Shown piece after piece: positions 25,781-34,026 of a DNA stretch of 64,000 nucleotides. Within the stretch, counting starts at the first letter, position 1; each line of letters begins with the position of its first letter. The stretch is from IMG/VR virus record IMGVR_UViG_3300030108_005940, positions 60,776 to 124,775 of that record; one strand, 5' to 3'. The position numbers were made by a program, and so were the translations under genes. The notes beneath the pieces are model-generated. The model saw only the letters and a list, made by a program, of their open reading frames with translations. It ran no database searches and was not told the origin of the DNA. The stretch is from a virus.

Positions 25781-25807
25781 ATTATAGTTACAATATTTCT
25801 ATTTCAA
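25781..25807 (-). promoter_or_regulatory. sigma70-like early promoter for folE2
   Basis: On the minus strand TTGAAA (25802-25807) and TATAAT (25781-25786) are separated by 15 nt; the -10 box ends 10 nt before the folE2 ATG. The spacer is 2 nt shorter than ideal. Confidence 0.45.
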
Positions 25808-25809
25808 GA

Positions 25810-25816
25810 CTAAATA
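25810..25816 (+). promoter_or_regulatory. late promoter box CTAAATA
   Basis: CTAAATA ends 6 nt before the ATG at 25823. It diverges from the folE2 promoter in the same 52-nt gap. Confidence 0.5.
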
Positions 25817-25822
25817 TTGTAG

Positions 25823-26542
25823 ATGAGTAAACAATCTCAAAAAAAATTATTAAATGAAGGGTTTGGCTCTTTACTTAGAAAGAGCTTAGCTAGCGCTGCA
25901 CGGGGTGCTGCAGCTGCCGGAGGCGCTTTAAAAAGTGCATCAGATGCCGGGGTTAAGGCTAGTGTAGGGGGTATTGTACAAGGTGCTAAAGCTGGGTATG
26001 AAAAAGAAAAAGAGGCACAAAAAAAAGCAGTTGGTAAAGATGCTAAATTAAAAAGCTATATAGAGGATTTAGCTTTATTACCTATAGGTTCCTTTCGAGG
26101 TTCCGGTGATATAAGAGTTATAGATGTAGCTGAGTTGGATTATGATGATGAAACTGGTGAAGAAAAGAAAGGACAAATATTTAGTAAACCTTTAGTAGTT
26201 AAATGGGATAAGGATGATAGAGCATGGTCTACAGTTAGGTCACCAAAAGGTGAAGAGCAACCAGATATAAAAAAGAAGAAGAAAAAGAAAACTAAAGAAA
26301 AAGTTGCCGTATTTAAACCTAATGTAGGTCAAGAGGTGTTAGTTCGTACAACAAAAGTGCCTACAGGTGAACCCGGAATCGTTAAGCAACTTAACCCAAA
26401 CGGCCGTATAACAGTAGCTACTGCAGGTAACAAAGCTGGTTATGCTTTTAATCCAAAAAATGTATTACCTAACCCTAGAGTTAAAAATGAAAATAGTTCC
26501 CAAAGAATTCTGCTGAGACAGTTGACTTTGCTTATAGACTAA
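25823..26542 (+). CDS. putative internal head protein with targeting-like leader
   Basis: A 239-residue protein. MSKQSQKKLLNEGFGSLLRK carries Leu10-Asn11-Glu12-Gly13, a gp21-type site and a start I recognise from marine T4-like phages. An Ala/Gly-rich helical segment (residues 24-58) follows, then a beta-rich region with LALLPIGSFRGSGDIRVID, a poly-Lys stretch (KKKKKKKTKEK), and a KOW-like barrel (GQEVLVRTTKVPTGEPGIVK). The leader and basic composition suggest a DNA-associated head protein. It is a single-gene late unit between two early genes. Confidence 0.55.
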   Translation: MSKQSQKKLLNEGFGSLLRKSLASAARGAAAAGGALKSASDAGVKASVGGIVQGAKAGYEKEKEAQKKAVGKDAKLKSYIEDLALLPIGSFRGSGDIRVIDVAELDYDDETGEEKKGQIFSKPLVVKWDKDDRAWSTVRSPKGEEQPDIKKKKKKKTKEKVAVFKPNVGQEVLVRTTKVPTGEPGIVKQLNPNGRITVATAGNKAGYAFNPKNVLPNPRVKNENSSQRILLRQLTLLID

Positions 26543-26593
26543 TTAATTAACCGAGACTGGACGAGGGAGAGCCTTTTAAAATTACTAGTATAG

Positions 26594-26621
26594 TTGATTT
26601 TTTTTCCTATCACATTATAAT
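26594..26621 (+). promoter_or_regulatory. sigma70-like early promoter for queD
   Basis: TTGATT (26594-26599) and TATAAT (26616-26621) are separated by 16 nt; the -10 box ends 6 nt before the queD ATG at 26628. The mRNA would have almost no leader. Confidence 0.5.
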
Positions 26622-26627
26622 TATATT

Positions 26628-27251
26628 ATGACTTATACATCTTCGAAAGTAATTGAACTTGGCTCTACTGCCTTTCGCCAGCCTAACTCAGACTCACATT
26701 GCAGATTTATTCATGGATATCAACTAAAAGCAGAACTAACGTTTGGTTGCAATAATCTAGATAAAAATAATTGGGTATTTGACTTTGGTGCTCTTAAAGA
26801 ACTTAAAACAATATTTAATAATCAATTTGATCATACTTTAGTTGTTGCAGGTGATGATCCTAAATTAGATCTTCTAACAGCGTTAAATGAAGCAGGTGTT
26901 GCAGATCTTCGAATTATGGATGGTGGTGTTGGAATTGAAAAATTTGCTGAGTGGTGTTTTAAGACTGCAGATACATACGTTGAAGAGACAACAGAAGGTA
27001 GAGTCTGGGTTGAAAACGTAACAGTATTTGAACATGGTAGTAATTTTGCATCAGTTAGTAAACCAATTGAAAAAGAAACTATTTTTTTAGACGAAGAAGG
27101 AACTAAAACAGTTGTACAACCAGAGGAAGATACAACACCTACACCACAAACACCTTTACAACAAATTCCTAAACCCAAACAAGGAGCTGTTGTAGGCAAT
27201 AAACCTACGCAAGGTAAAGGTAATTGGTTTGAAGGTACTACTTGGGGTTAA
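26628..27251 (+). CDS. queD: QueD, 6-carboxytetrahydropterin synthase
   Basis: A 207-residue T-fold enzyme of the PTPS family that turns dihydroneopterin triphosphate into 6-carboxytetrahydropterin. SHCRFIHGYQLKAEL (24-38) holds the catalytic Cys and zinc His; WVFDFGALKEL, FDHTLVV and VTVFEHGSNFAS are further family marks. The canonical HGH pair reads HGY, and the upstream zinc His is not obvious, as in other phage members of this subfamily. The C-terminal ~50 residues (Pro/Thr/Lys-rich) are extra. It follows an early-type promoter and converges with phoH. Confidence 0.85.
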   Translation: MTYTSSKVIELGSTAFRQPNSDSHCRFIHGYQLKAELTFGCNNLDKNNWVFDFGALKELKTIFNNQFDHTLVVAGDDPKLDLLTALNEAGVADLRIMDGGVGIEKFAEWCFKTADTYVEETTEGRVWVENVTVFEHGSNFASVSKPIEKETIFLDEEGTKTVVQPEEDTTPTPQTPLQQIPKPKQGAVVGNKPTQGKGNWFEGTTWG

Positions 27252-27976
27252 GTACCTAATATAGAGCAAATAAATCTCAGTATCTTACTTCTAGAAATTT
27301 CTGAATTACCAAATTTAAAAGAAAATATATCATTTTCTACACATTTATCATTGTTAAATGAGTTAAATATTTCTTTGTATCCGGATTTATTAACATCAGC
27401 TTGATTGCAGTCCCCAATAACTACATATCTAGAATCCCTTCCAAATCTTGTTAATATTGTTGTAAGCTCTTTTCTAGATAAATTTTGTGCTTCATCAACA
27501 ATTACTAATGTTTTGTTAAAGGTTAAACCTCTAACAAAGTTAACTGGTATAGCTTCAATAGTTCCTTGTTTTTTTAAATTAGAACAAACACCATAACCAG
27601 CAATTTCAGTAACTTTTTCATCTAGAGGTATGGCATATGGAGAAAATTTATCATCAATTTCCCCCGGTAAAGCTCCAAGACTTTTTTCAGCTGATTCAGC
27701 TATAGAGCGAATATATACTAGTTTATTAAACTCCTCATTACGTATCATCTGTAAACCAGCATAGACTGCAATATATGTCTTCATACTACCAGCTGGTCCA
27801 TCCACGAAGGCCATTTTTGTATCTTTATTTCGTATACAATCATAAAACAATTTATGGGCCGGATTAAAATAAAACGGTCGCTTTATCTTAAACGAAAATA
27901 AATGGTTATGTTCAAATGCTTCCGCAAGCTCTAACTCAGAGCTTGCCCGACGTTTACGTGCGGTCTTAACACTCAT
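27248..27976 (-). CDS. phoH: PhoH-like ATPase
   Basis: A 242-residue P-loop ATPase. Walker A is DGPAGSMKT (about residue 60), Walker B is LVIVDEAQNL, and VIGDCNQAD is the sensor motif; all match PhoH. RKELTTILTRFGRDSRYVV is also typical. PhoH is very common in marine phages; its role is unclear, with RNA helicase or ribonuclease activity shown for some bacterial homologues. The gene converges with queD (4-nt overlap of stops) and has a CTAAATA box upstream. Confidence 0.92.
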   Translation of the reverse strand: MSVKTARKRRASSELELAEAFEHNHLFSFKIKRPFYFNPAHKLFYDCIRNKDTKMAFVDGPAGSMKTYIAVYAGLQMIRNEEFNKLVYIRSIAESAEKSLGALPGEIDDKFSPYAIPLDEKVTEIAGYGVCSNLKKQGTIEAIPVNFVRGLTFNKTLVIVDEAQNLSRKELTTILTRFGRDSRYVVIGDCNQADVNKSGYKEIFNSFNNDKCVENDIFSFKFGNSEISRSKILRFICSILGT

Positions 27977-27985
27977 ATATATTAT

Positions 27986-27992
27986 TATTTAG
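27986..27992 (-). promoter_or_regulatory. late-type box CTAAATA (minus strand) before phoH
   Basis: CTAAATA on the minus strand ends 9 nt before the phoH ATG at 27976. It is the only candidate in this gap. Confidence 0.4.
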
Positions 27993-28027
27993 TTGAAAAA
28001 CCACGCGCAACTCATATAATTTAATAT

Positions 28028-28786
28028 ATGTCTATAGATTGTGATAAAGAAACCTTATTAGTATCAGATGATAAAGCATTCTATACTCTTGAAGGTGAAG
28101 GTGAATATGTAGGGATGCCTTCGGTATTTTTTAGATTATCAATGTGCAATTTAACATGTCAGGGCTTTGCATCAGAAGATTCACCTCATGGTTGTGATTC
28201 ATTTATATCTTGGTCTGTTAAAAATAAAATGACATTTAATGAAATCTTTCAATATTTCGAAGATCATAATCTTGTTGATAAGTTAAAAGCTGGAGCTATA
28301 TTTAAAATTACCGGTGGTGAACCGATGGTACAGCAAAAAGGCTTACTTAAATTTATGGAAGCTTTTATTAAGAAGTATGAGTTTGGTCCTATTATTGATT
28401 TCGAAACTAATGCTACTATTAAGCCAGATGAAAAGTGGGTTAATCTTTATAGAGCTACTTTTACAACATCACCTAAATTAACTACTAATGGAGATCCAGA
28501 GAAAAGGACGTATAAACCTGAAGTACTAAAATGGCATAGAGATGTAGGCTCAGGATTTAAGTTCGTTATTTCACAGTCTGAAGATATTGATGAAATATGG
28601 CGTAAGTATGTTGAAGATGGTGATGTAAATATACCTAAACAAAGAGTGTGGTTTATGCCATGTAGTGGTAGTAGAGAGGAGCATGTTAATAAAGCTCCTG
28701 CTGTTGCAGAGTATGCTAAGGCAATGAACGTTAACTTTTCACCACGTCTACACTTACTGCTCTGGGATATGGCTTTAAAGGTTTAA
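28028..28786 (+). CDS. queE: QueE, 7-carboxy-7-deazaguanine synthase (radical SAM)
   Basis: A 252-residue radical SAM enzyme that makes the deazapurine ring of preQ0 from 6-carboxytetrahydropterin. TLEGEGEYVGMPSVFFRL (20-37) is the QueE start. Cluster cysteines are Cys40, Cys44 and Cys56 (CX3CX11C, then Asp-Ser), a spacing unlike the common CX3CX2C. KITGGEPMVQ (about 100) is the SAM-binding GGE motif; DFETNAT and SPKLTTNGD also match. It opens the long plus-strand gene series, 16 nt before the P-loop gene. Confidence 0.88.
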   Translation: MSIDCDKETLLVSDDKAFYTLEGEGEYVGMPSVFFRLSMCNLTCQGFASEDSPHGCDSFISWSVKNKMTFNEIFQYFEDHNLVDKLKAGAIFKITGGEPMVQQKGLLKFMEAFIKKYEFGPIIDFETNATIKPDEKWVNLYRATFTTSPKLTTNGDPEKRTYKPEVLKWHRDVGSGFKFVISQSEDIDEIWRKYVEDGDVNIPKQRVWFMPCSGSREEHVNKAPAVAEYAKAMNVNFSPRLHLLLWDMALKV

Positions 28787-28801
28787 CGACATATATATAG
28801 T

Positions 28802-29524
28802 ATGAGAATTGCATTTTCAGGGACAGGGAATAGTGGTAAAACAACACTTGTAAAAAGTTTTTTATATACATGGGATAATTATATAACCCCAAAAAAGACT
28901 TATAGGGAAGTTTTACAAGAAGAAAATTTACCTCATTCTTCAAACACTACTACTGATACACAAGAAAAAATATTGAACTTTATGATTGATCAAGTTCAAT
29001 CTGCAGATAAAGACAGTAATATTATATATGATAGATGTCCATTAGATAATATTGTTTATTCTTTATGGTGTAATGAAAAGAAGATTGATGGTTTTTCCAA
29101 TTCATATATTCAAGAGCAAATTGAACTTATGAAAGAGTCAATGAGATTTTTAGATATTATATTTTTATGTAGATTTGATGAATCACAGTCTATTGAAGAT
29201 GATGGAGTAAGAGATATTGATAAAAATTTTATAACAGAGATTGATAATATATTTCATTCAATGTATTTACAATATTCTCAAAACCCTGAATCAGATGTGT
29301 TTTTTCCAAAGGGTGATTCACCTTGTATAATTGAATTACCTCACAAAGGACAAGAGAGAATAGATCTTATACAGCAATATATTACTGCAGAAGGTGGTAT
29401 GTATGGAGATGATGAATCAATTTTTAATAATATAGATGAATTAGAGCAGTTAGTAACTCAACAAAAAATGGCTTTAGATCAAGAAGAGAAAGAAAGAGAA
29501 CTATACAAGAAGTTTGGGTTATGA
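28802..29524 (+). CDS. P-loop NTPase (AAA_28/NadR-like)
   Basis: A 240-residue protein with Walker A FSGTGNSGKTT (residues 5-15), a Walker B-like IIYDRCPLDNIVY (about 74-86) and a lid-like GVRDIDKNF. The layout resembles nucleoside/nucleotide kinases and the NadR ATPase. The C-terminal ~50 residues are charged and probably coiled (LEQLVTQQKMALDQEEKERE). The substrate is unknown. It overlaps the next glycosyltransferase by 4 nt and so heads the surface-sugar operon. Confidence 0.65.
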   Translation: MRIAFSGTGNSGKTTLVKSFLYTWDNYITPKKTYREVLQEENLPHSSNTTTDTQEKILNFMIDQVQSADKDSNIIYDRCPLDNIVYSLWCNEKKIDGFSNSYIQEQIELMKESMRFLDIIFLCRFDESQSIEDDGVRDIDKNFITEIDNIFHSMYLQYSQNPESDVFFPKGDSPCIIELPHKGQERIDLIQQYITAEGGMYGDDESIFNNIDELEQLVTQQKMALDQEEKERELYKKFGL

Positions 29525-30303
29525 GTGAAAAGATAGGTGTAGGAATTATTACATGTAATCGTCCAGAATTCTTTAAAAAATGTAGAGAATCAATTAAAGA
29601 AGAGTGGTGTGATAGTATTGTTGTTGTAAATGATGGTAAAGGCCCTCTTTATAATAGCAGAGCAGCGGTTATACAAACAAAAGGTGGTGAAGGTGTTGGT
29701 AAGGCAAAAAACATTGCAATTGAATATCTATTAGAAGAAGGTTGCAATTATGTTATTTTAGTTGAAGATGATATGATGTTTAAAGATAACCTATTTAAAC
29801 AATATATTAAAGCTTATAAGGAGACAGGTATACATCACTTTATGTTTGCTTATCACGGACCGGCAAATAAAGCTGGAATAAGTGGTGGTAAGCCTGTTCC
29901 ACGTAAGCTTATTGATTATAATAACATTCAAATTGCTTTAAACCAACATTGTGTAGGTGCTGTTTGTTTTTACACAAAAGAGTGCTTAGAAGATGTAGGT
30001 ATATATGATGAAAATTATACTAACGCGTTTGAGCATGTAGACCACTCTTATCAATTAGCTAAAAAGAAATATTGTACCCCGTATTGGTGGTGGCCAGATA
30101 TTAGTAATAGTCTTGATTATGTTGAAGAACAAGCTTGCTCAGAGAATAGTTCTGCTATTAGACCGAGAAAAGACTGGCAATCTAATATTCAAGATGCATG
30201 GAGTAAATTTACAGATAAACATGGAGTGGGTCCTACATCAGTACCTGATACTGAGATAGATGCAGTTATAAAAACCTTAAAAGAAATTAAAAATGTCAAA
30301 TAG
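29521..30303 (+). CDS. family 2 glycosyltransferase (GT-A)
   Basis: A 260-residue GT-A enzyme. VGIITCNRPEFFKKC (6-20) is the nucleotide-binding start, and YVILVEDDMMF (about 78-88) gives the D-x-D motif. FEHVDHSYQLAKKKY is the acceptor-side ED-like loop. No membrane segment is seen. It probably transfers one sugar in building an oligosaccharide. It overlaps both neighbours (4 nt upstream, 11 nt downstream). Confidence 0.8.
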   Translation: MSEKIGVGIITCNRPEFFKKCRESIKEEWCDSIVVVNDGKGPLYNSRAAVIQTKGGEGVGKAKNIAIEYLLEEGCNYVILVEDDMMFKDNLFKQYIKAYKETGIHHFMFAYHGPANKAGISGGKPVPRKLIDYNNIQIALNQHCVGAVCFYTKECLEDVGIYDENYTNAFEHVDHSYQLAKKKYCTPYWWWPDISNSLDYVEEQACSENSSAIRPRKDWQSNIQDAWSKFTDKHGVGPTSVPDTEIDAVIKTLKEIKNVK

Positions 30304-30724
30304 AAAATACTTACCAACGTTTGCAGAGTTAATTGATAGAATGACAATCTGTCAATTAAAGTCAATCTTTATTCCACAAAATAAAGAAGCTTATGATAAA
30401 GAAATAAATGATATTAAGCACGATATCGATGAAATTATTAAAGAAAAAGATGTTAACTTAACAGCAGAGCTAATAAGAGCTATTAGTATAGTTATGCTTT
30501 CCAATAGATATATTTGGGAGAATGAAAGTAAGGTACGAAGCAGTGCAGATGATAATGAAGCTCTGTTACTTAAATTAACCCATTCAATTAATGGTGTAAG
30601 AAATACAGCTAAAAATGTTATTTCAAACGAACTTGGTGAAAGAGTTGATCTTAAAACTGATTGTTTGGCTGCTGAACTTAAATCTGATTTACAAAACTGG
30701 GATATTTTTAAAGATGAAAATTAA
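30293..30724 (+). CDS. conserved protein of polysaccharide clusters
   Basis: A 143-residue helical protein. YLPTFAELIDRMTICQLKSIF (residues 6-26) and LTHSINGVRNTAKNVI are segments I recognise from proteins found with glycosyltransferases in bacterial and phage surface-sugar clusters; the function is unknown. No membrane span is seen. It overlaps both neighbours by 11 nt, so it is part of the operon. Confidence 0.55.
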   Translation: MSNRKYLPTFAELIDRMTICQLKSIFIPQNKEAYDKEINDIKHDIDEIIKEKDVNLTAELIRAISIVMLSNRYIWENESKVRSSADDNEALLLKLTHSINGVRNTAKNVISNELGERVDLKTDCLAAELKSDLQNWDIFKDEN

Positions 30725-31019
30725 AGATTATTATAAACATTATTTATCTTTACATCAAAATAAAATTTGTAGAAGGTTGCATGTATTAGGTCAAGTAATG
30801 ACAATATTATACTTAATATTAGTTATATATTTATTAACAATAAGCTTATTCTTTCTACCGTTGGTGTTGTTATTACCATTTATTGTGTACCCGTTTGCTT
30901 GGTCTGGTCACTTTTTTTTTGAAAAGAACAAACCCGCAGCTTTTAAACATCCAATAAAAGCTAAAGTATGTGATTGGATTATGTTATTTGATATTATTAG
31001 AGGGAAGGTAAAATTTTAA
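30714..31019 (+). CDS. Mpo1/DUF962-like small membrane protein
   Basis: A 101-residue protein. I place the start at ATG 30714; a longer in-frame start at 30615 would overlap the previous gene deeply. KDYYKHYLSLHQNKICRRLH (4-23) and YPFAWSGHFFFEKNKPAAFKHP (65-86, His-rich) match the Mpo1-like/DUF962 family, whose yeast member is an Fe-dependent dioxygenase of 2-hydroxy fatty acids. Between them is a hydrophobic segment of about 40 residues, likely two membrane passes. It could modify lipid at the host membrane. Confidence 0.7.
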   Translation: MKIKDYYKHYLSLHQNKICRRLHVLGQVMTILYLILVIYLLTISLFFLPLVLLLPFIVYPFAWSGHFFFEKNKPAAFKHPIKAKVCDWIMLFDIIRGKVKF

Positions 31020-31543
31020 TGACACAATTTAATATAAATGAAATTAAAGGACTAACTCTATTTACTCCGGAGCTTTATAAGGATGAGAGGGGTCATAATT
31101 TTGAGTCTTACGATAGTTTAAAGTTTAAAGAAGAAATTTCATCAGATAAATATTTGCAGGTTAGTTTTAAAGACAAAGAGTTTGTACTAGATACGTTTTC
31201 AAAATCCAGGTGGCCAGTATTTAGAGGGTTACATGGAGATAATAAGACATGGAAACTTATTTCTTGTTTATACGGTAAAATATATCTTGTTGTAGCACAA
31301 CCATCAACAAAAAAATGGGCAGAATTTTATTTAGATAATAAAACAAGACAGCAAGTATTAGTACCGGCTGATTGCGTTAATGGACATTATTGTATCAGTC
31401 ACGAGTGTCTATTTAGTTATAAAATGACTGAACACTATGAAGGCGCAGATAATCAATATACTGTTAAATGGCATGATAAAAGCTATAATTTTAACTGGCC
31501 ATTCGATCTAAACAAAGCTATAATATCTAATAGAGATAATTAA
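31019..31543 (+). CDS. RmlC-like sugar epimerase
   Basis: A 174-residue cupin-fold enzyme of the dTDP-4-dehydrorhamnose 3,5-epimerase family. KDERGHNFES (21-30), VFRGLHGDNKTWKLISCLYG (64-83, with RGLH) and VPADCVNGHYCIS are the family's core marks. It acts on nucleotide-linked 4-keto-6-deoxy sugars. The partner dehydratase and glucose-1-phosphate thymidylyltransferase are not in the window, so a host precursor or genes elsewhere must supply substrate. Start and previous stop share one base (TAATG). Confidence 0.8.
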   Translation: MTQFNINEIKGLTLFTPELYKDERGHNFESYDSLKFKEEISSDKYLQVSFKDKEFVLDTFSKSRWPVFRGLHGDNKTWKLISCLYGKIYLVVAQPSTKKWAEFYLDNKTRQQVLVPADCVNGHYCISHECLFSYKMTEHYEGADNQYTVKWHDKSYNFNWPFDLNKAIISNRDN

Positions 31544-31546
31544 TTT

Positions 31547-32491
31547 ATGAAATCAAAAAGAGTATTAATTACCGGAGGTGCAGGTTACTTAGGAAGTATA
31601 TTGGTAGGTTCATTACTGGATAAAAAATATAAGGTAACCGTTATTGATAATCTTACATACAAGCAACAAAGCTTAACTTCGTATTGCTATAATAAGGACT
31701 TTACCTTTATTAAAGGCGATATTAGAAATATTACAACATTAGTTAATTTAAAAGATTTTGATATTATAATTCCACTAGCTGCAATCGTAGGCATGCCAGC
31801 ATGTGATAATAATCCTGAGTTAGCTACTGAAGTTAATTTAGAACAAATTATTACAATTGTTGAAAAAACTTCTAAAGATCAACAATTAATAATTCCTAAT
31901 ACTAACTCTCAATACGGTTCCTCAGAAAATATTATTACTGAAGAGAGTCCGTTTAAACCTCTCTCACATTATGCAAAAACTAAATGTCATGCAGAAACTG
32001 CTGTAATAGATAGTGATCGATCTGGAGTTGCTTTAAGATTAGCAACTGTATTTGGTTTATCACCACGTATGAGATTAGACCTTCTTGTAAATGATTTTGT
32101 TTACCGCGCGGTTACAGATAAATTATTAGTACTTTTTCAGTCTTCTTTTAAGAGAAATTATATACATGTAAGAGATATAGCTAATACCTTCTTATTTGTA
32201 ATAGAAAATTATGATAAATGTGTAGGAGAACCATTTAATGTTGGTTTATCTACAGCAAATTTAAGTAAATTAGAGCTAGCGCAATCTATTAAAAAATATA
32301 TACCCGAGTTAGTTATAATAGAAGAAGAGTTTACTGAAGATTTTGATAAACGAAACTATATTGTATCAAATGAAAAGCTAGAAAATTTAGGATGGAGACC
32401 TAAATTTACAATAGAAGATGGTATTGTTGAACTTATTAAAGGTTATGAGTTAATTACCACGTTTAAAAATAAAGATTTTACAAATTTATAA
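31547..32491 (+). CDS. NAD-dependent epimerase/dehydratase (extended SDR)
   Basis: A 314-residue extended SDR enzyme acting on nucleotide sugars. ITGGAGYLGSILVGSLL (residues 7-23) is the NAD-binding G-x-x-G-x-x-G loop; VIDNLTYKQQ follows, and HYAKTKCHAE supplies the catalytic Tyr-x-x-x-Lys. YIHVRDIANTF is the sugar-binding mark. It could be an epimerase or a 4-reductase for the deoxysugar made by the neighbouring genes. Confidence 0.85.
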   Translation: MKSKRVLITGGAGYLGSILVGSLLDKKYKVTVIDNLTYKQQSLTSYCYNKDFTFIKGDIRNITTLVNLKDFDIIIPLAAIVGMPACDNNPELATEVNLEQIITIVEKTSKDQQLIIPNTNSQYGSSENIITEESPFKPLSHYAKTKCHAETAVIDSDRSGVALRLATVFGLSPRMRLDLLVNDFVYRAVTDKLLVLFQSSFKRNYIHVRDIANTFLFVIENYDKCVGEPFNVGLSTANLSKLELAQSIKKYIPELVIIEEEFTEDFDKRNYIVSNEKLENLGWRPKFTIEDGIVELIKGYELITTFKNKDFTNL

Positions 32492-34026
32492 TGGATGTAC
32501 TGTTTATAACACCAGGTAATACAAAGGGTATATATCAAGACTTAGCAACAACGTATGCGGCTATTGAACCACCAACCTGGGCTTTATTATTAGCTGAATC
32601 GTGCAGATCTATTGGATATAAAGTAGCAATATGTGATGCAAATGCTGAGCAATTAAATGCTGATGATGTTCTCGAAAGAGTTAAGGAACTTAAACCGCGG
32701 TTAGTTTGTTTTGTTGTATATGGTCAAAATGTTAATGCTGGTACAGTTAATATGTCAGGCTCTGTATACCTTTCTAACCATTTAAAAGCTAATAATATTA
32801 AAACACCAATTGCTTATGTCGGATCACATGTACAAGCTTTACCAATTAAAGCATTACGTGACGAACCTTCGATAGATTTTTGTTTTACTAACGAAGGTGT
32901 TTATGCTTTAAGAAATATTTTATCTTTAGATGAGATTGATATAAACAATTTAGAAGATATTAAAGGAATTGCTTGGAGAAAGAATGGCGAACCTACATTT
33001 AATCAATCCGAAGCAGTTGTTCCGCGAGATAGAATGGATATTGACTTACCAGGTTATGCTTGGGACCTTTTACCATATAAAGATAAGCCGCTTGACTTAT
33101 ATAGAGCACCAATGTGGCATGCTGAATATGATGAAGAAAAAAGATCTCCGTATGCTGCAATACAAACTTCTTTAGGTTGTCAATTTGGATGTAACTTCTG
33201 CATGATAAACATTTTAAATCGAAATGATGAAGAGGAAGTAGGTGTAGCTGGTAATTATAGCTTAATGAGACATTGGTCTCCGGAGTTTATTATTAATGAA
33301 TTTGATAAACTAGCTGAATTAGGCGTTTATACTATAAAAATAACAGATGAGTTATTTTTGTTTAATAAAAAATATTATGAACCTCTTTGCAAAGCTTTAA
33401 GTGAGCGCCCATATGTAGACAAATTAACAATGTGGGCTTATTCACGGATCGATACTGTGAGAAGACCTGATTTACTTAAGACTGTTAGAGCTGCTGGTAT
33501 CAAATGGTTAGCTTTAGGTATTGAAAGCGGTGAAAAAGAAGTAAGATTAGAAGTAGCAAAAGGTAAGTTTGAAGAAGTAGATATAGAAAAGGTAGTTAGA
33601 CAAATACACGAAGCTGATATTAACGTAATGGGTAATTTTATCTTTGGTTTACCGGGTGATACTCAAGCGTCTATGCGTAAAACTCTTGATTTAAGTAAAA
33701 GATTATGTACAATGGGATGGAATGCTTATGCTGCAATGCCTCTACCAGGTAGTCAGTTATATAAAGATGCATTAGATAAAGGATATAGTTTACCAAAGAC
33801 ATATGAAGACTATTCTTTCTTTGGATATAATACCTTACCGTCACCGACAGATAAATGTACTGCAGGTGAGATTCTAAAATTTAGAGATGATGCTTATAAT
33901 GAATATCATAATTACAAACCTTTTTTAAATCTTGTAAAAGAAAAATATGGTCAAAAGCAAGTAGATAATATTAAAGAGATGACAAAAGTAAAACTTAAAA
34001 GAAAATTATATAGTGATGCTAACTAG
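32491..34026 (+). CDS. B12-binding radical SAM enzyme
   Basis: A 511-residue protein. The N-terminal ~150 residues form a cobalamin-binding Rossmann domain (VCFVVYGQNVNA...). SLGCQFGCNFCMIN (about 228-241) is the CX3CX2C cluster motif, and the SAM barrel follows (LALGIESGEKEVR, FIFGLPGDTQASM). Class B enzymes do methyl transfers and rearrangements, including on sugars. There is a 14-nt overlap with the next gene. Substrate unknown. Confidence 0.85.
   Translation: MDVLFITPGNTKGIYQDLATTYAAIEPPTWALLLAESCRSIGYKVAICDANAEQLNADDVLERVKELKPRLVCFVVYGQNVNAGTVNMSGSVYLSNHLKANNIKTPIAYVGSHVQALPIKALRDEPSIDFCFTNEGVYALRNILSLDEIDINNLEDIKGIAWRKNGEPTFNQSEAVVPRDRMDIDLPGYAWDLLPYKDKPLDLYRAPMWHAEYDEEKRSPYAAIQTSLGCQFGCNFCMINILNRNDEEEVGVAGNYSLMRHWSPEFIINEFDKLAELGVYTIKITDELFLFNKKYYEPLCKALSERPYVDKLTMWAYSRIDTVRRPDLLKTVRAAGIKWLALGIESGEKEVRLEVAKGKFEEVDIEKVVRQIHEADINVMGNFIFGLPGDTQASMRKTLDLSKRLCTMGWNAYAAMPLPGSQLYKDALDKGYSLPKTYEDYSFFGYNTLPSPTDKCTAGEILKFRDDAYNEYHNYKPFLNLVKEKYGQKQVDNIKEMTKVKLKRKLYSDAN

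Noticed and set aside
30615-30713. Longer start for the DUF962-like gene
   Set aside because: The extra 33 residues overlap the previous gene fully and do not match the family.
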